From: Adenophora triphylla var. japonica
Lineage: Eukaryota; Streptophyta; Magnoliopsida; Asterales; Campanulaceae
Assembly (NCBI GenBank): GCA_022495995.1
Contig: JAFEMH010005381.1
Span: 92,001 to 156,000 of the forward strand
Direction: 5' to 3'
DNA: 64,000 bases
Positions 10,333-21,659 of this stretch are shown in pieces; the first letter of the stretch is position 1; each line of letters begins with the position of its first letter. The notes below the pieces were generated by a model that was not told where the DNA came from, did not search any database, and worked only from the letters and a program-made list of their open reading frames with translations. A program made the position numbers and the translations under genes.

Positions 10333-10705
10333 ATATACCTAAAATCTAAAGTATATAATATACCCCTATACCCTAAACCTTATAGTATATACCACTATAC
10401 ACTTAACCCTAAACCCTATAAAGTCCGTACCCTAACCCTATACCTTATACCTTATATCCTATACCCTAAATCCTAAATCATATACCTAAACACTAAAGTA
10501 TATATCCTAAACCTTATAGTATATACCACTATACACTAAACTCTAAACCCTATAAAGCCCATACCCATACCCTAACTTTAACCCTAACCCTATACAGTAT
10601 ACCCTATACCATATACCCTAAACCCTAAATCATATACCTAAACTCTAAAGTGTATACCGCTATACCCTAAACCTCATAATATATACCACTATACACTAAA
10701 TTCTA
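10333..10705 (+). repeat. Degenerate telomere-like repeats (CCCTAAA/CCCTATA)
   Basis: ACCCTAAACC, ACCCTATACC and variants alternate, with a higher-order unit of about 140-155 bp (TATATACCACTATACACTAA at about 10387, 10522 and 10683). This is the target DNA next to the retrotransposon. It is too degenerate to be a functional telomere. Confidence 0.8.
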
Positions 10706-10723
10706 TAAAGAAGAAATATATGT

Positions 10724-11455
10724 CTTTTCTTTTATATACTTTCATTTGTTTATTTTTTAATCTTTTTTTATATATACCTTTTTGTTAAAAATATCAGTAA
10801 TAAAAAAGTCTAAAATATTATTTTCTAGTCAATAAAAAATTAATCAAAAAATAAAAATAAATAAAGGATAGTCCGTCCCTCTTTTCTTTTATATACTTTC
10901 ATTTGTTTAGTTTTTTTTTATCTTTTTTTATATAGATTTTTGTAAAAAATATCAGTAATAAAAAAATTTAAAATATTATTTTCTAGTCAATAAAAAATTT
11001 ATAAAATAATAAAAATAAATAAAGGATAGCCAGTTCCTCTTTTCTTTTATATACTTTTATTTGTTTATTTTTTTTTATCTTTTTTTATATACCGTTTTGT
11101 AAAAAATATCAGTAATAAAAAAAAGTCTAAAATATTATTTTCTAGTCAATAAAAATTAATAAAAAAATAAAAATAAATAAAGTATAGTCCGTCCTTCTTT
11201 TCTTTTATATACTTTCATTTGTTTGGTTTTTTTAATCTTTTTTTTATATACCTTTTTGTAAAAAATATCAGTAATAAAAAAAATCTAAAATATTATTTCC
11301 TAGTTAATAAAAAAATAAAAATAAATAAAGGATAGTCCGTCCCTCTTTTCTTTTATATACTTTCATTTTTTTTTTTTATATACCATTTTGAAAAAAAATC
11401 AGTAATAAAAAAAAAGTCTAAAATATTATTTCCTAGTCAATAAACAAAATGGCTA
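10724..11455 (+). repeat. Tandem array, about 157-bp unit, five copies
   Basis: The phrase CTTTTCTTTTATATACTTT starts at 10724, 10881, 11039, 11197 and 11345. Each unit contains ATATCAGTAATAAAAAA and AATATTATTTTCTAGTCAAT. The unit is very AT-rich, about the length of a nucleosomal satellite monomer, and ends near 11455. No gene is visible. Confidence 0.88.
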
Positions 11456-11580
11456 ATGGCCCAAAGTCTAAAATATTTTTTGTGAAAAACAAATAGAATG
11501 ACATTACTTCATTGATTTTCAAATATTCACTTGGATCACTAGCCCCAACAACATCTTTAGCATTAAAAGCATCACATATA

Positions 11581-11854
11581 CTCCCTCTGTCCCACTTGAA
11601 ATTGCACACTTACTGTTTGCGCGTGGATTAAGGAAAAAAATAATGATATAAATGTTGTGAGTGTAAAAGTAAAATATGAGAGAGAATGAGTGGATGAAAT
11701 AGTAAATTATAATGGTGTTGTGAGTATTAAAATAATGTAGAAGAGAGAATGAGTGAAGGGAATAATAAAGATTCTTTGCCATTTTAGGAAGTGTACAATT
11801 TGTAATGGGACGCCCAATGAAGAAAGTGTGCAATATGTAGCGGGACGGAGGGAG
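11581..11854. mobile_element. Stowaway-like MITE (274 bp)
   Basis: It starts CTCCCTCTGTCCCACTTG and ends GCGGGACGGAGGGAG, inverted termini of the Tc1/mariner Stowaway type, flanked by TA on both sides (11579-11580, 11855-11856). The right arm contains a second copy of the inner terminal motif (GTGTACAATTTGTAATGGGACG), so that end is partly duplicated. It has no coding capacity. Confidence 0.88.
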
Positions 11855-11856
11855 TA

Positions 11857-12335
11857 ATTTGAATCCAATAATCCAAATTTATTCAAGAAAAACGCAAACA
11901 CACTTTCTTTTGATTGCTCTCTAATGTTCACATGGATTGATTGATAAATCAATCTAGACCATTAATCACACACATTCATCCACTTCAACATAACAAAACC
12001 CTACAACTTATTTTTCTCTCATTCAGCTGCCTCCCTCGTTTCTCTGTCTCTCACTTTCACCACCATCACCCTCTCTCCCCTTCGCCGCCCTCCACCAGTC
12101 CACAACCCATACCTCATCTACCCACCACCATTCCACTTCCCCGCACCCTTCCCTCACTTCCCCTTTACCGTCGCACCTCCTCCACGAATACACGACCTAT
12201 GTGAATTCGGCCGCAATTCGCAAATGAAAAACTCACGAGGAAGACGACGCAACCGCCGACGCCACCACTCACCATGGTCCATGGTAGTCACTAACTCACT
12301 CTTTCTGACGCCGCTAAAGTTAAGGTATCTCCTTC
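11857..12335 (+). other. Possible 5' end of a host gene, truncated by element F1
   Basis: This stretch lacks repeat homology inside the window. It has a CT-rich leader (11990-12060: TTTTTCTCTCATTCAGCTGCC, TCTCTGTCTCTCACTTTCACC), then GC-richer sequence with short open frames (11941-12204 and from 12224). A donor-like AAG|GTATCTCC sits just before the retrotransposon end at 12336. No product is recognisable and several frames are open, so this is only a candidate gene fragment or promoter region. Confidence 0.3.
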
Positions 12336-14561
12336 TGAAATTAACCCGGATCGCGCGCGGAAACACGGTGAGCAACTTTCGCACTTTGGGCCTCACTGAA
12401 AAAGAGAGAGTCGCCACGCCGTTTTGTACTATGAGCCTAAACTTTGAAAAATGCCGGTTTAAAAAAGGAGGTGGTTTGATTGGTAGTCAAAACTTGGGAA
12501 AAGACTTTGAAAAGGAGGTCGTTTTGATTGGTAGCCAAAAACTTGGGAAAAGACTTTGAAAAGGAGGTCGTTTTGATTGGTAGCCAAAACTTAGGAAAAG
12601 GCTTTTTTGAACAGAGATTGTTAGGTTCGGAGGTCACGTTACGTTTCGGGAAGAGTATATTGAGATCACCCGAAATGCCTCGTATGACGAGTCTTTCTAC
12701 CTTTCTCGAAAAGTGTGCGTGTGTGTGTGTTCATGTTGCTTTTGAAAATGAGCTTGAATGACAAGCTTTAATCTTGGTTTGAATGACAAACGTTGATTTT
12801 AGTGAAAAGAGCGTTTGAATGACAAACGTCGATTTTGAGTTTGAAAAGACCGTTTGAATGACAAACGTCGATTTTGAGTTTGAAAAGACCGTTTGAATTA
12901 CAAACGTCGATTTTGAGGTTGAAAAGACCGTTTGAATGACAAACGTCGATTTTGAGGTTGAAAAGAGTGAAAAGAGCGTTTAAATGACAAACGTCAATTT
13001 TGAGGGGTTTTGAAAAGGAGTTCGAATGACAAACTTTCGGTTTTGAACCGGGCATTACGATGTTACCAATTTTGATAAAAATGATGGCAAGTAAGATGCG
13101 ATCAACGAGTCATTTTGTGACTCGGACATTTGTAAGTAAATACTATCAACAAACGAAACGGCTTGGACTTGTAAATGATAGTATTGAAATGCGATATCAG
13201 CAGAATCGAACGATCCGGACGGTAAAAATGCGATCGACGAGCCAAACGGCTCGGATTTGTAAAGGTGCGTAAAGTAAGTGCGATATCAACGGATCAAATG
13301 ATTCGGACTTGTAAAAAGGGTAAAGTAAATAGCAATATCAACGGATCAAACGATTCAGACTCGTAAATGAAAATCACGGATCAAACGATCCGGACGGTAA
13401 AAGTGCGATCGACGAACCGAACAGTTCGGACGGTAAATGACATAAAGTAAAAGCAGGACTCGATCTTCGTTTTAACCCAAAATCACTTATCTCGAGGGAT
13501 AAAAGATGATAGAGGGAGGATCATCTCGAGACCCGTAGATGACATTTCGTCTACATTTTGGAACTTTTGATCGGGTAAGAAATAGCATATGACGCGTAGA
13601 AAGAGAGGAAGTGGAAGGTTGAGAGTGAAAGTTTACCAAATTTGCTGTTGACTCTTTGGCTCGGGAGGACGTATACGGGATACGAAAAGGTGTTTGAGAG
13701 GTGTTTCAGAAGTGTTTGGCTCATGTTTGGCTTGGAAAACGTGGTTTTCATGCAAATCGAGGTGTTTCCGGGGCAAACCTTGATTTTGAATCGGGCAGAG
13801 TTTCCCCTTTATTTGGTGTTTAGAAGACTAAGAATTTGGGCAGAGTTTCAACTTGGGTCGATTTAGCTCGTGTTTCTTGAGGATTAGAATCCACTGACGA
13901 GTAGCACGAGGGCCCCCGAAGAGCAGAGAATTCCACCGACGAGTAGGACGAGGGCCCCCGAAGAGTGGAGAAAGACTAGCCTTGTTGCTAGGGAGGAAGA
14001 GAGGAGTGAATTGGTGTGTGAAATATGAAGGAGGACGGGGAGTATTTATAGGAGGAGAAGGAGGTTACTTAGCTTGGAGGTTTACCTTATAAAACAGGCC
14101 GGACGGCCAGACCTTCCATTTGAGGGGCATTTTGAGCTTTTGGCCTTGAATTTGATTGATATTGACACGTGGAGGATTGTTTGGTCAAACCAGTAAAACA
14201 GGTCGGATGGATTGTTCTGCATATTGGATATTTTCCCTAATTAAATTAGTTATATGTATAGATCTTGTTCTCGCGTTCGATTTGATATGCGGTGGGCCCA
14301 AAACGGAGTTCGTATGAGGAAGTTATGACCTCCGGAAGGTCGAGACTCTCAAAAACAGCAAATCAAACCCCGGAAGACCCCGAAAATTGCGTATTTCGAG
14401 GAAAGTGGTACTTTTACGTGTGTTGAGTACACTTTGGAATTTGGATGCACGGAGCAGTCCTGAGAAATCTCGTTGACTCAGAAAGGGGGAGTTAACGGAT
14501 TTCGATTAACTTGGAAAGGGCCAGTTAACGGATTGTAACGATCCGGATTTGGGTACTTATA
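12336..14561 (-). repeat. LTR of Tat/Ogre-like element F1 (3' LTR, minus strand, 2226 bp)
   Basis: Read on the minus strand it starts at 14561 with TATAAGTACCCAAATCCGGA (relatives here have TGTAAGTACCC) and ends at 12336 with GGGTTAATTTCA. It is the same family as the C LTR at 19650-21657. Both share inverted copies of AACGTCGATTTTGA-type units (12780-13010 here, 21100-21240 in C). A TATA box lies at 14043-14050 on the minus strand and a GGCCGGACGGCC palindrome at 14097-14108. Three copies of a unit containing GAAAAGGAGGTCGTTTTGATT lie at 12465-12610. Confidence 0.82.
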
Positions 14562-14682
14562 GTAGACCCTCGGCGACGTCACTTTCAAAGGAAGTGGGAT
14601 CATCGAAAAAGATAAGGATCCCAAATCGGGGAGATGCCTTATGGAGAGACCTAGATGGTCAAATGGCTGGACCCTGTAGTAA

Positions 14683-14727
14683 GAATTCCTACGTATCCCG
14701 ATCGGGAATCAAGCCGATCGTAGTTCA
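14683..14727 (-). other. Tat 3' hairpin-like motif (F1 copy)
   Basis: On the minus strand it reads GAACTACGATCGGCTTGATT, then CCCGATCGGGATACGTAGGA, with CCCG/CGGG able to pair. The motif recurs in F2, A and B. Confidence 0.65.
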
Positions 14728-14784
14728 CAAGTGTAAGGGCAATTTGCAGGAGCCTCGACCTGTGGGGGATGATTAGGAGGAGTT

Positions 14785-15845
14785 CGTCCTGGTTGAGACG
14801 GTTTGGAGGTGTACAAACCTGAGTATGACTATTTTGAGGCGTCTTAACCTGAGTATGAATATTTTAAGTCGCCTATACCTGAGGGAGACTGTTCGGAGGC
14901 GTCTTAACCTAAGGGAGACTATTCTAAGGCGTCTATACCTTAGGGAGACTGTTCGGAGGCGTCTTAATCTAAGGGAGACTATTCGGAGGCGTCTTAACCT
15001 AAGGAAGATTGTTCGGAGGTGTCTTAACCTAAGGGAGACTGTTCGGAGGCGTCTTAACCTAAGGGAGACTGTTCGTATGCGTCTTAACCTAAGGGAGACT
15101 GTTCGGAGGCGTCTTAACCTAAGGGAGACTATTCGGAGGCGTTCTAACCTGAGTGAGACTATTCAGAGGCGTCTTAACCTAAGGGAAACTATTCGGAGGC
15201 GTTCTAACCTGAGTGAGACTGTTCGGAGGCGTCTTAACCTAAGGGAAACTATTCGGAGGCGTTCTAACCTGAGTGAGACTGTTCGGAGGCGTCTTAACCT
15301 AAGGGAGACTGTTCGGAGGCATCTTAACCAGAGTGAGACTGTTCGGAGGCATCTTGACCTAAGGGAGACTGTTCGGAGGCGTATTAACCTAAGGGAGACT
15401 GTTTGGAGGCGTCTTAACCTAAGGGAGACTGTTCGGAGGCGTCTTAACCTAAGGGAGATTATTCAGAGGCGTCTTAACCTAAGGGAGACTGTTCGGAGGC
15501 GTTTTAACCTAAGGGAGACTGTTCGGAGGCGTCTTAACCTAAGGGAGACTATTCGAAGGCGTTCTAACCTGAGTGAGACTGTTTGGAGGTGTCTTGACCT
15601 AAGGGAAACTATTCAAAGGCGTTCTAACCTGAGTGAGACTGTTCGAAGGCGTCTTGACCTAAGGGAAACTATTCGGAGGCGTTCTAACCTGAGTGCGACT
15701 GTTCGGAGGCGTCTTAACCTAAGGGAGAATGTTAGGAGGCATTTTAACCTGAGTGAGACTGTTCGGAGGCGTCTTGACCTAAGGGAAACTATTCGGAGGC
15801 GTTCTAACCTGAGTGAGACTGTTCGGAGGCGTCTTAACCTATTTT
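14785..15845. repeat. 30-bp tandem array, about 35 copies
   Basis: The unit is AAGGGAGACTGTTCGGAGGCGTCTTAACCT with alternating variants (GAGTGAGACT..., GAGGCGTTCT). Because 30 is divisible by three, a 341-residue frame (14825-15850, 10-residue LNLRETVRRR repeats) stays open on the plus strand. I treat that frame as a consequence of the repeat, not as a gene. Confidence 0.93.
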
Positions 15846-15958
15846 TCTGAAAGGGTACGAGAAATTTCCGTCCCCGACGGCGTTTTCTGAAAGGATATGA
15901 GAAATTACCGTCCCCAACGGCGTTTTCTGAAAGGATATGAGAAATTTCTGTCCCTTAC

Positions 15959-17096
15959 TAAAATTACCCGGATTCGGCTCGCGCGCGGGCTTCAACATCT
16001 CGCATCGCTCGTTGGTATGAGGAGGTGTCTCGCTGCATTTTTGTTCGTAGAGTCGCCACGCCGTTTTGATTTAGCCCAAAACATTGAAAAAAGGCTTAGT
16101 TTAAAAACTGTTGTTGTGTGATGAGATTTTTGAGTTCGGAGGTCAGATTACTCCTCGGGAAGGGCATAGTAGAGCGCACCCGAGTCGCCTCGTAAAAATG
16201 AGTCTTTCGATACCCCTTCTTTCTTTAAAAGTTGTGTGTGTGTATGTGCTTTAAAAATGCATGTTGTGTATGATGTCTACATCGTACGATATGTATTGAA
16301 ATGTATTGAAATAGTGATGGAAGGAAGCCTTACTAATGTTGGTTCGTGTCTGTCTTCCGCTTGGAAATAGTGTTTAAGTGTTGAATAGTGTTCCGGGATG
16401 GACCGGGATGGCGTTGGGACGTGCCGGTGTCTGCGGACAGAGCTTCGGTGTGCCTCGGGATTGTCAGGTGTGTACTCGGGCAGAGTTTCGGCGTGCGTTG
16501 GGATCGCAGGGATCGTTGACTGGACTTAGGCAGAGGTCCGGTGTGCGTTGGGATAGTCGGTTGTGCTCGGGCAGAGTTCCGGCGTGCTTCGGAATGGACC
16601 GGGATTGTCCGACAGGGCTTTGGGATGGACCGGGACGCCTCAGGAGTGCCTCGGGGCAGCTCGAGAGCGTCTCGAGAGCGCTCGGCAGGGCTTCAGAGTA
16701 CCACGAGGGGCCTCGGAATTCCCCAGAGGGAACCGAAAGGGACCGGAAGTGCCTCGAGAGGACTTAGAGGGGAGCCTGAAGGCTGGGGGAGAGAGGAGAT
16801 AATGGAGGAGTGTGAAATATGAGGGGGGAGCCCTCTAGTTTATAGCCATGGAAAATGACAAAGTGGTCCGCACGGACCATGTGCAAAACCAAAATTTTGG
16901 TTTTCCTGGATTTAAGGCAATATTGTAGACTTTAAGAGGATTTTGTACTTTTTTTTATCCCAGAATGGCCCCCCCTTGGTTTGGTTGGTAGTTTTGGAGG
17001 TTTTTAAAGGCTACGAGTGTTCGAGATCGCGTTTGTGTGAGTCTGCAGTGTTTTCCGTGTGTCGAATGAGGAGTGATCCAGATTGGGGTACTTACA
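15959..17096 (-). repeat. LTR of Tat-like element F2 (3' LTR, minus strand, 1138 bp)
   Basis: Read on the minus strand it starts TGTAAGTACCCCAATCTGGA at 17096 and ends near 15959 (GGGTAATTTTA, relatives GGGTAATTTCA). It is followed by the purine tract GAGGGGCTTC in the internal region. It is the same family as the B LTRs but retains a U3 with a TATA-like TATAAACT (16837-16844, minus strand) and the palindrome TGGTCCGCACGGACCA at 16864-16879. It is inserted in the 3' region of F1. Confidence 0.83.
16864..16879. promoter_or_regulatory. TGGTCCG-CA-CGGACCA palindrome in F2 U3
   Basis: A perfect 7+2+7 palindrome about 20 bp upstream (minus strand) of the TATA-like sequence. A close relative, GGTCCGTACGGACC, occurs twice upstream of the antisense gene in element B. 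Confidence 0.55.
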
Positions 17097-17269
17097 GAAG
17101 CCCCTCGACGACGTCACTTACGGAGGAAGTGGGGTCGTCGATAAGATAAGGGTCCTGATCTGGATCGCGTGCTGGGAGAGGAGGTGACCGTGTCGGTTTG
17201 TGAGGACTTGGCAGTGTCCTGGTGTGATGTGACAACTAAGGTCGGCTGTGAGGACGTGGTGGTGCCCTA

Positions 17270-18015
17270 CTGTGTGACCGTTTAGGTCAGTTGTCTGGAC
17301 CCTTTGATAGGATTCCTACGTATCCCTAGCGGGAATCAAGCTTGATCGTAGTTCGTGTGCGTGCGTGGACGTGTCAGTGTCCTGTGGGCGATGTGACCGC
17401 TAAGGTCGACTGTGAGGACGTGGTGGTGTCTAAGGTGACCGTTGAGGTCGGCTGTGAGGATGTGGTGGTGTCCTAAGGTGATCATTGAGGTCGACTGTGA
17501 GGACGTGGTGGGGTCCTAAGGTGACCGTTTAGGTCAACTGGCTGGACCCTTTGATAGGATTCCTGCGTATCCCTAGCGGGAATCAAGCCTGATCGTAGTT
17601 CAGAGGTGTGAGGTGAGTGTTGTCGTGTATGAGGACGTGTGATGTCCTCTGACTAAGACTCTGTGCGTGGATGTGTCGACATCCTGTGGGTGACCGTTTA
17701 GGTCGGTTGGCTAGACCATTTGGTAGGATTCCTACGTATCCGTAGCGGGAATCAAGCCTAATCGTAGTTCGAAGTGAGTGCGTGGACGTGTCGGTGTCCT
17801 GTGGGTGACCGTTTAGGTCGGTTGGCTGGACCTTTGATAGGATTCCTACGTATCCTTATCGGGAATCAAGCCTGGTCGTAGTTCGAAGGTGTGAAGTTGT
17901 CGTGTAGGCGGACGTGGTGGTGTCCTAAGGTGACCGCTTGGGTCGGCTGGCTGGACCCTTTGATAGTATTCCTACGTATCCCTAGCAGGAATCATGCCTG
18001 ATCGTAGTTCGAAGG
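17270..18015 (-). repeat. Tandem block carrying five Tat 3' hairpin-like motifs
   Basis: Copies lie at 17310-17355, 17557-17602, 17726-17771, 17840-17885 and 17966-18011. Each is linked to GTGACCGTTTAGGTCGGTTGG on one side. On the minus strand each reads GAACTACGATC, CTTGATTCCCGCTAGGGA and TACGTAGGAATCC. TTCCCGCTAGGGA can fold into a short hairpin. Confidence 0.8.
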
Positions 18016-18164
18016 TCGTGTAATCGTGAGTGTATGCGGGCGTGGTGGTGCCCTGAGATGATGTGACCACTGAGGTCGACTGTGAGGACGTGGTGGTGTC
18101 CTGAAATGGAAATTTTACGGTCTTCCGAACCGGGTAATTTAAAGACTTTCGGGCTACGGATAAT

Positions 18165-18410
18165 GATGAGGACGTGTTATGTCCTCTAACTGAGGTTGTG
18201 TCGTGCATGAGGACGTGACTTGTCCTCTGACTGAGGTTGTGCCGTGCATAAGGGCGTGACTTGTCCTCTGACTGAGGTTGTGCCGTGCGTGAGGGCGTGA
18301 CTTGTCCTCTGACTGAGGTTGTGCCGTGCGTGAGAGCGTGACTTGTCCTCTGACTGAGTTTGTGTCGTGCATGAGGACGTGACTTGTCCCCTGACTGAGT
18401 TTAAAAGTGT
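18165..18410. repeat. Tandem repeat, about 42-bp unit, six copies
   Basis: The unit contains GAGGACGTGACTTGTCCTCT and GACTGAGGTTGTGTCGTGCA. GAGGAC...GTCCTC makes an inverted pair in each unit. A 256-residue minus-strand frame over 18154-18924 is repeat-derived. Confidence 0.85.
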
Positions 18411-18789
18411 TTGTTCTTAGGTTCATGAGCATGAACCTGGCGAGCCCTTTTTTGAGGCGTGCTTGCTTTGTGCTTGATTTTGAGAGGCGTGGTTGCCTTG
18501 TGTTTTGTTTTTTGTGAGGCATGATTGCCTCGTGTTTTGTCCGGTGGGGAAAGGTTGGACTTACGATGACTGCCGGGGAGAATGAATTGTTTGTTGTGAA
18601 GACATTTGTGCCTTGGGATGTGGGTTTGAAGGCTTTTTGGCGCCTTGGAATTTGTGTGTGGAGGCGTTTGGGGCCTTGGGATTTGTGTTTGGAGGCGTTT
18701 GGGGCCTTGGAATTTGTGTTTGGAGGCGTTTGCGCCTTTTGATTTGCGTTTGAAGGCATTTTGTGCCTTTTGTGTTTGTTTTGCCGTTC

Positions 18790-19649
18790 AAGCTCATCAA
18801 CATTGCCACTCAAGAACTGGACCGCCTTCTCCGGACCCGTCGCCAGCAAGAAGGAAATGATCGAACAACTTGGTCTAACCCCTCGCGTCCTAGAGTCCAG
18901 AGTCAAAACACATTCTGAGTCCATTATCTTTGAATTTGAGTCTCTCGAGTCATCCGATGGCCTTACGCCGGAAGATTATGAACTCATAGCCAATAATGTA
19001 TTCCCATATGCTCTTAATGAAAGTTTTGACCTTTCCGAGTATCCTCTCATTGCATCTTTAACAACTGATAAATTAACTAAAACACAAACAGTTAATAACG
19101 ATTCACTTGATAAAGAAGCAGACACATTAAACAAACAATACATTAAACACATCTTTAAGCATGTTGTCAAACGAGAGAAAAATTGGGCCCAAGCTGCCGA
19201 GGAGGTTTTAACCAAAGTGAATTTGGGGACTGCTGAAGAGCCAAAGGAGACGCAAATCGGAAGCTTCTTCACCGGCACTGAGCAAAACGCATTGACTGCA
19301 CTGCTCAAAGAATTTGTGGACGTGTTCGCTTGGTCTTACCGAGACATGCCCGACTTAGATCCAGCCATAGTGGAACATTGGATTCCCCTGAATCCCGAGG
19401 CTAAGCCCATCAAGCAAAAGCTCTCCGAATCAAGCCAGAATGGTCTTTATAAGTCAAGGAAGAGATCGAAAAGATGCTCCGCGTCGGCTTCATAAGGGTG
19501 ATCGAATACCCGACATGGCTCTCCAACATAGTCACGGTCACCAAGGCCAACGGAAAAGTACGCTGCCACATGGACTTACGAGATCTCAACAAAGCAAGTC
19601 CCAAGGACGACTTTCCACTACCAAACATCGACATGTTGGTAGACACTAC
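18790..19649 (+). pseudogene. pol: Pol fragment D (pre-RT linker and start of reverse transcriptase), Tat-like
   Basis: This is the N-terminal part of a retrotransposon polyprotein. One frame is open to about 19420 and reads KHVVKREKNWAQAAEEVL, ALLKEFVDVFAWSYRDMP and EAKPIKQKL, the linker and lead-in of Tat/Ogre reverse transcriptases. After a frameshift near 19420 and a stop at about 19450 the homology continues in another frame: EEIEKMLRVGFI, NIVTVTKANGKVRCHMDLRD and LNKASPKDDFPLPNID. The copy ends at 19649 where element C begins, before the catalytic YxDD box. A related linker occurs on the minus strand at about 55310-55400 in element B. The left end joins F2 sequence without an LTR, so D is truncated on both sides within the window. 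Confidence 0.85.
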
Positions 19650-21657
19650 TGTAAGTACCCAAATCCGGATCGTCCAAATCCGTCAGAAAGTTAACCGAAA
19701 TCCGTTAACTGGCCTGCTCCAGGTTAACCGAAACTCGTTAAACTCCCCGTTGCTGTGCCAACGAGACGTCTCGGGACTGCCCCGTGCATCCCGACGTCAA
19801 ACCGTACTTAACACGTGTCATCTCACGTAAAAGTATGGCTTTCCCTGAAAAACGCATTTTCCGGCACTTTCCGGGGGCGTTTCGGACATTTTCCGGACTG
19901 TTATTTTAAAAAATGGACAAAACCGGGACCGGGGGACAAAATCCCACATGGCTGGTGACTCACAGGGACACTTGGCACGTATGCCACCTCCCTCTAGTCA
20001 CCCTTCAATCAAATTCAAAGGGAAAAGACTAAAATACCCCTGGTATACAGTCAAAAGTCCCATTTTGGACTCCCTGCGCACTTTTCCCGAAATTGCCAGC
20101 AAGTCCCCTGATTTCCAAAATACCCAAAAACCCCGGATTCGGGGCCCAAGTCCGTCCGAACTCCTACTGCAATTTTCCCCCTATAAATAGAAGTTGCTGT
20201 CAAAGGCAAGAGGAGGAATTTTTAACACCAAAAATTCACCACCCCCTCGGCCCAAACTGATTTCACCCCTTCCGAGCCTCCGTTCTGTCTCGATTCACGT
20301 GAAACCTTCGTATTTCGATCAAATACGCACCTTACTACTTCGAAACAACCTTTCGAATCACTTTCCGTGTCCCGTACACACCTCCCGAGCCAAAGGAGTC
20401 AACCCTAGCCATAGGTATAACTCCCTCTCTCTAAATCTCTCGTTCCGTCTCGGTTTACGCGCCAGTCGCTACAACCGTTTCGAACGTCGTTATCAAAATG
20501 TAGACGCCTCCGTCTAACGGGGTCCGATACGTTTTAGCCCCTCGATCCTCTTCTCTTTCCGTAAGAGAAGTAATCACGGGTTAAAACGGCGTTCCGACCC
20601 CGTTCCGTTTACTTTTATTGTCATTTACCAATTCCGGATCGATCGATCCGTCGATCGTCATTTTAATTTCTGTCATTTACAAATCCGAGCCGTTTGGCCT
20701 CGTTGATCGTCATTTACAAATCCGAGCCATTTGGCCTCGTTGATCGTCATTTACGAATCCGGATCGTTTGATTTCGTTGATACCACACTTTAAATACTGT
20801 CATTTACAAAGTCCGACCCGTTTGGATCGTGATAGTATTTGCTTTTCAAAGTCCGAGTCGCAACCCGATTCGTTGATCGCATATCATTTAAAATGCATTT
20901 TTCCCGTAAAAATCGTTAACAATGTAATGCCCGGTTCAAAACCGGAGTTCGTCCGTCGAACTCTCTTTCAAAACGCGCGAAATGACGTTCGGCCTCCAAA
21001 TGCTCATCTTCAAACTAAAAGCCGCCATTTGACATTCAAAATCATTTAATACGCATTTTTCCCGTAAAAATCGTTAACAATGACTCGCACGGTTCAAAAT
21101 CGACGTTTGCCATGCAAACGCTCATTTCAAACTCAAAATCGACGTTTGCCACGCAAACGCTCATTTCCCTCTCAAAACCGACGTTTGTCATTCAAACGCT
21201 CGTCTTTTCAAACAAAGTCACCTAATCAACGTTTGTCATTCAAACCAAGATTAAGCTTGTCATTCAAGCCCCCATTTCAAAAGACACACACACACACACA
21301 CGATTTCGAGAAAGGTAGAAAGACTCGTCATTCGAGGCGTTTCGGGCGATCTCGTAATACTCTATCCGAAACGTAACTTGACCTCCGAACCTAACAATCT
21401 CTGGTACAAAAAAGTTTTTTACTCATTTTTGCTGCCAATAAAAATGATCCCCGTTTTCAAAGCCTTTTCCTAAGTTTTTGCTACCAAGTAAAAACGACAC
21501 CTTTTCACAATAGCCGTTTCTCAACGTTTGGGCTCAAAATACAAAAACCGCGTGGCGACTCCTCATTTTTTCCTTCCCATGAAGCGAGGTCTCAGACACC
21601 AACCCCTCCGCGAAAGACAACCGCGTTTCGCTCCGCGCGAAATCCCGGGTAATTTCA
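19650..21657 (+). repeat. 5' LTR of element C (2008 bp)
   Basis: It starts TGTAAGTACCCAAATCCGGA and ends CCGGGTAATTTCA. The TATA box is at 20182-20188 (CTATAAATAG). Inverted copies of the units seen in the F1 LTR occur at 21100-21240. It is followed by GT and the tRNA-Arg primer site. Confidence 0.87.
20182..20188 (+). promoter_or_regulatory. TATA box of element C LTR
   Basis: TATAAATAG in TTTTCCCCCTATAAATAGAA, 532 bp into the LTR. Confidence 0.65.
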
Positions 21658-21659
21658 GT

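Larger units (their letters stand above)
14562..15958 (-). other. 3' region of element F1 with tandem repeats
   Basis: It abuts the F1 LTR and carries the hairpin-like Tat 3' motif at 14683-14727, then the 30-bp array at about 14785-15845. Two units of GAAAGGATATGAGAAATT...CCGTCCCC (15850-15955) follow. It is broken at 15959 by the LTR of F2. Confidence 0.7.
17097..18788 (-). other. 3' region of element F2, repeat-rich, truncated at 18788
   Basis: It starts (minus-strand 3' end) with the polypurine tract at 17097-17106. It is made of tandem copies of the hairpin-like motif (17310-18011), a 42-bp-type repeat (18165-18410) and GGAGGCGTTTGGGGCCTTGG-type repeats (18600-18780). It resembles the region next to the 3' LTR in element B (37023-38170). 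Homology ends at TTTTGCCGTTCAAG near 18788, where a plus-strand pol fragment begins without any LTR. Confidence 0.7.

Noticed and set aside
10333..10705. Functional telomere or chromosome end
   Set aside because: Units are strongly degenerate and the tract is flanked by a retrotransposon and a tandem array, so it is interstitial.
14785..15845. CRISPR-like array of 30-bp repeats
   Set aside because: The units are contiguous with no spacers, no leader or cas genes, and the context is a plant retrotransposon.
14825..15850. 341-residue plus-strand frame as a protein gene
   Set aside because: It is fully explained by a 30-bp tandem repeat with length divisible by three; no independent coding evidence.
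16378..16822. Overlapping frames of 79-129 residues in the F2 LTR (and 36602-37075, 60857-61409 in B LTRs)
   Set aside because: GC-rich LTR sequence opens three frames at once; no homology, and copies in the B LTRs differ by frameshifts.
18154..18924. 256-residue minus-strand frame
   Set aside because: It runs through three unrelated repeat blocks and across the F2/D junction, so it is not a real gene.
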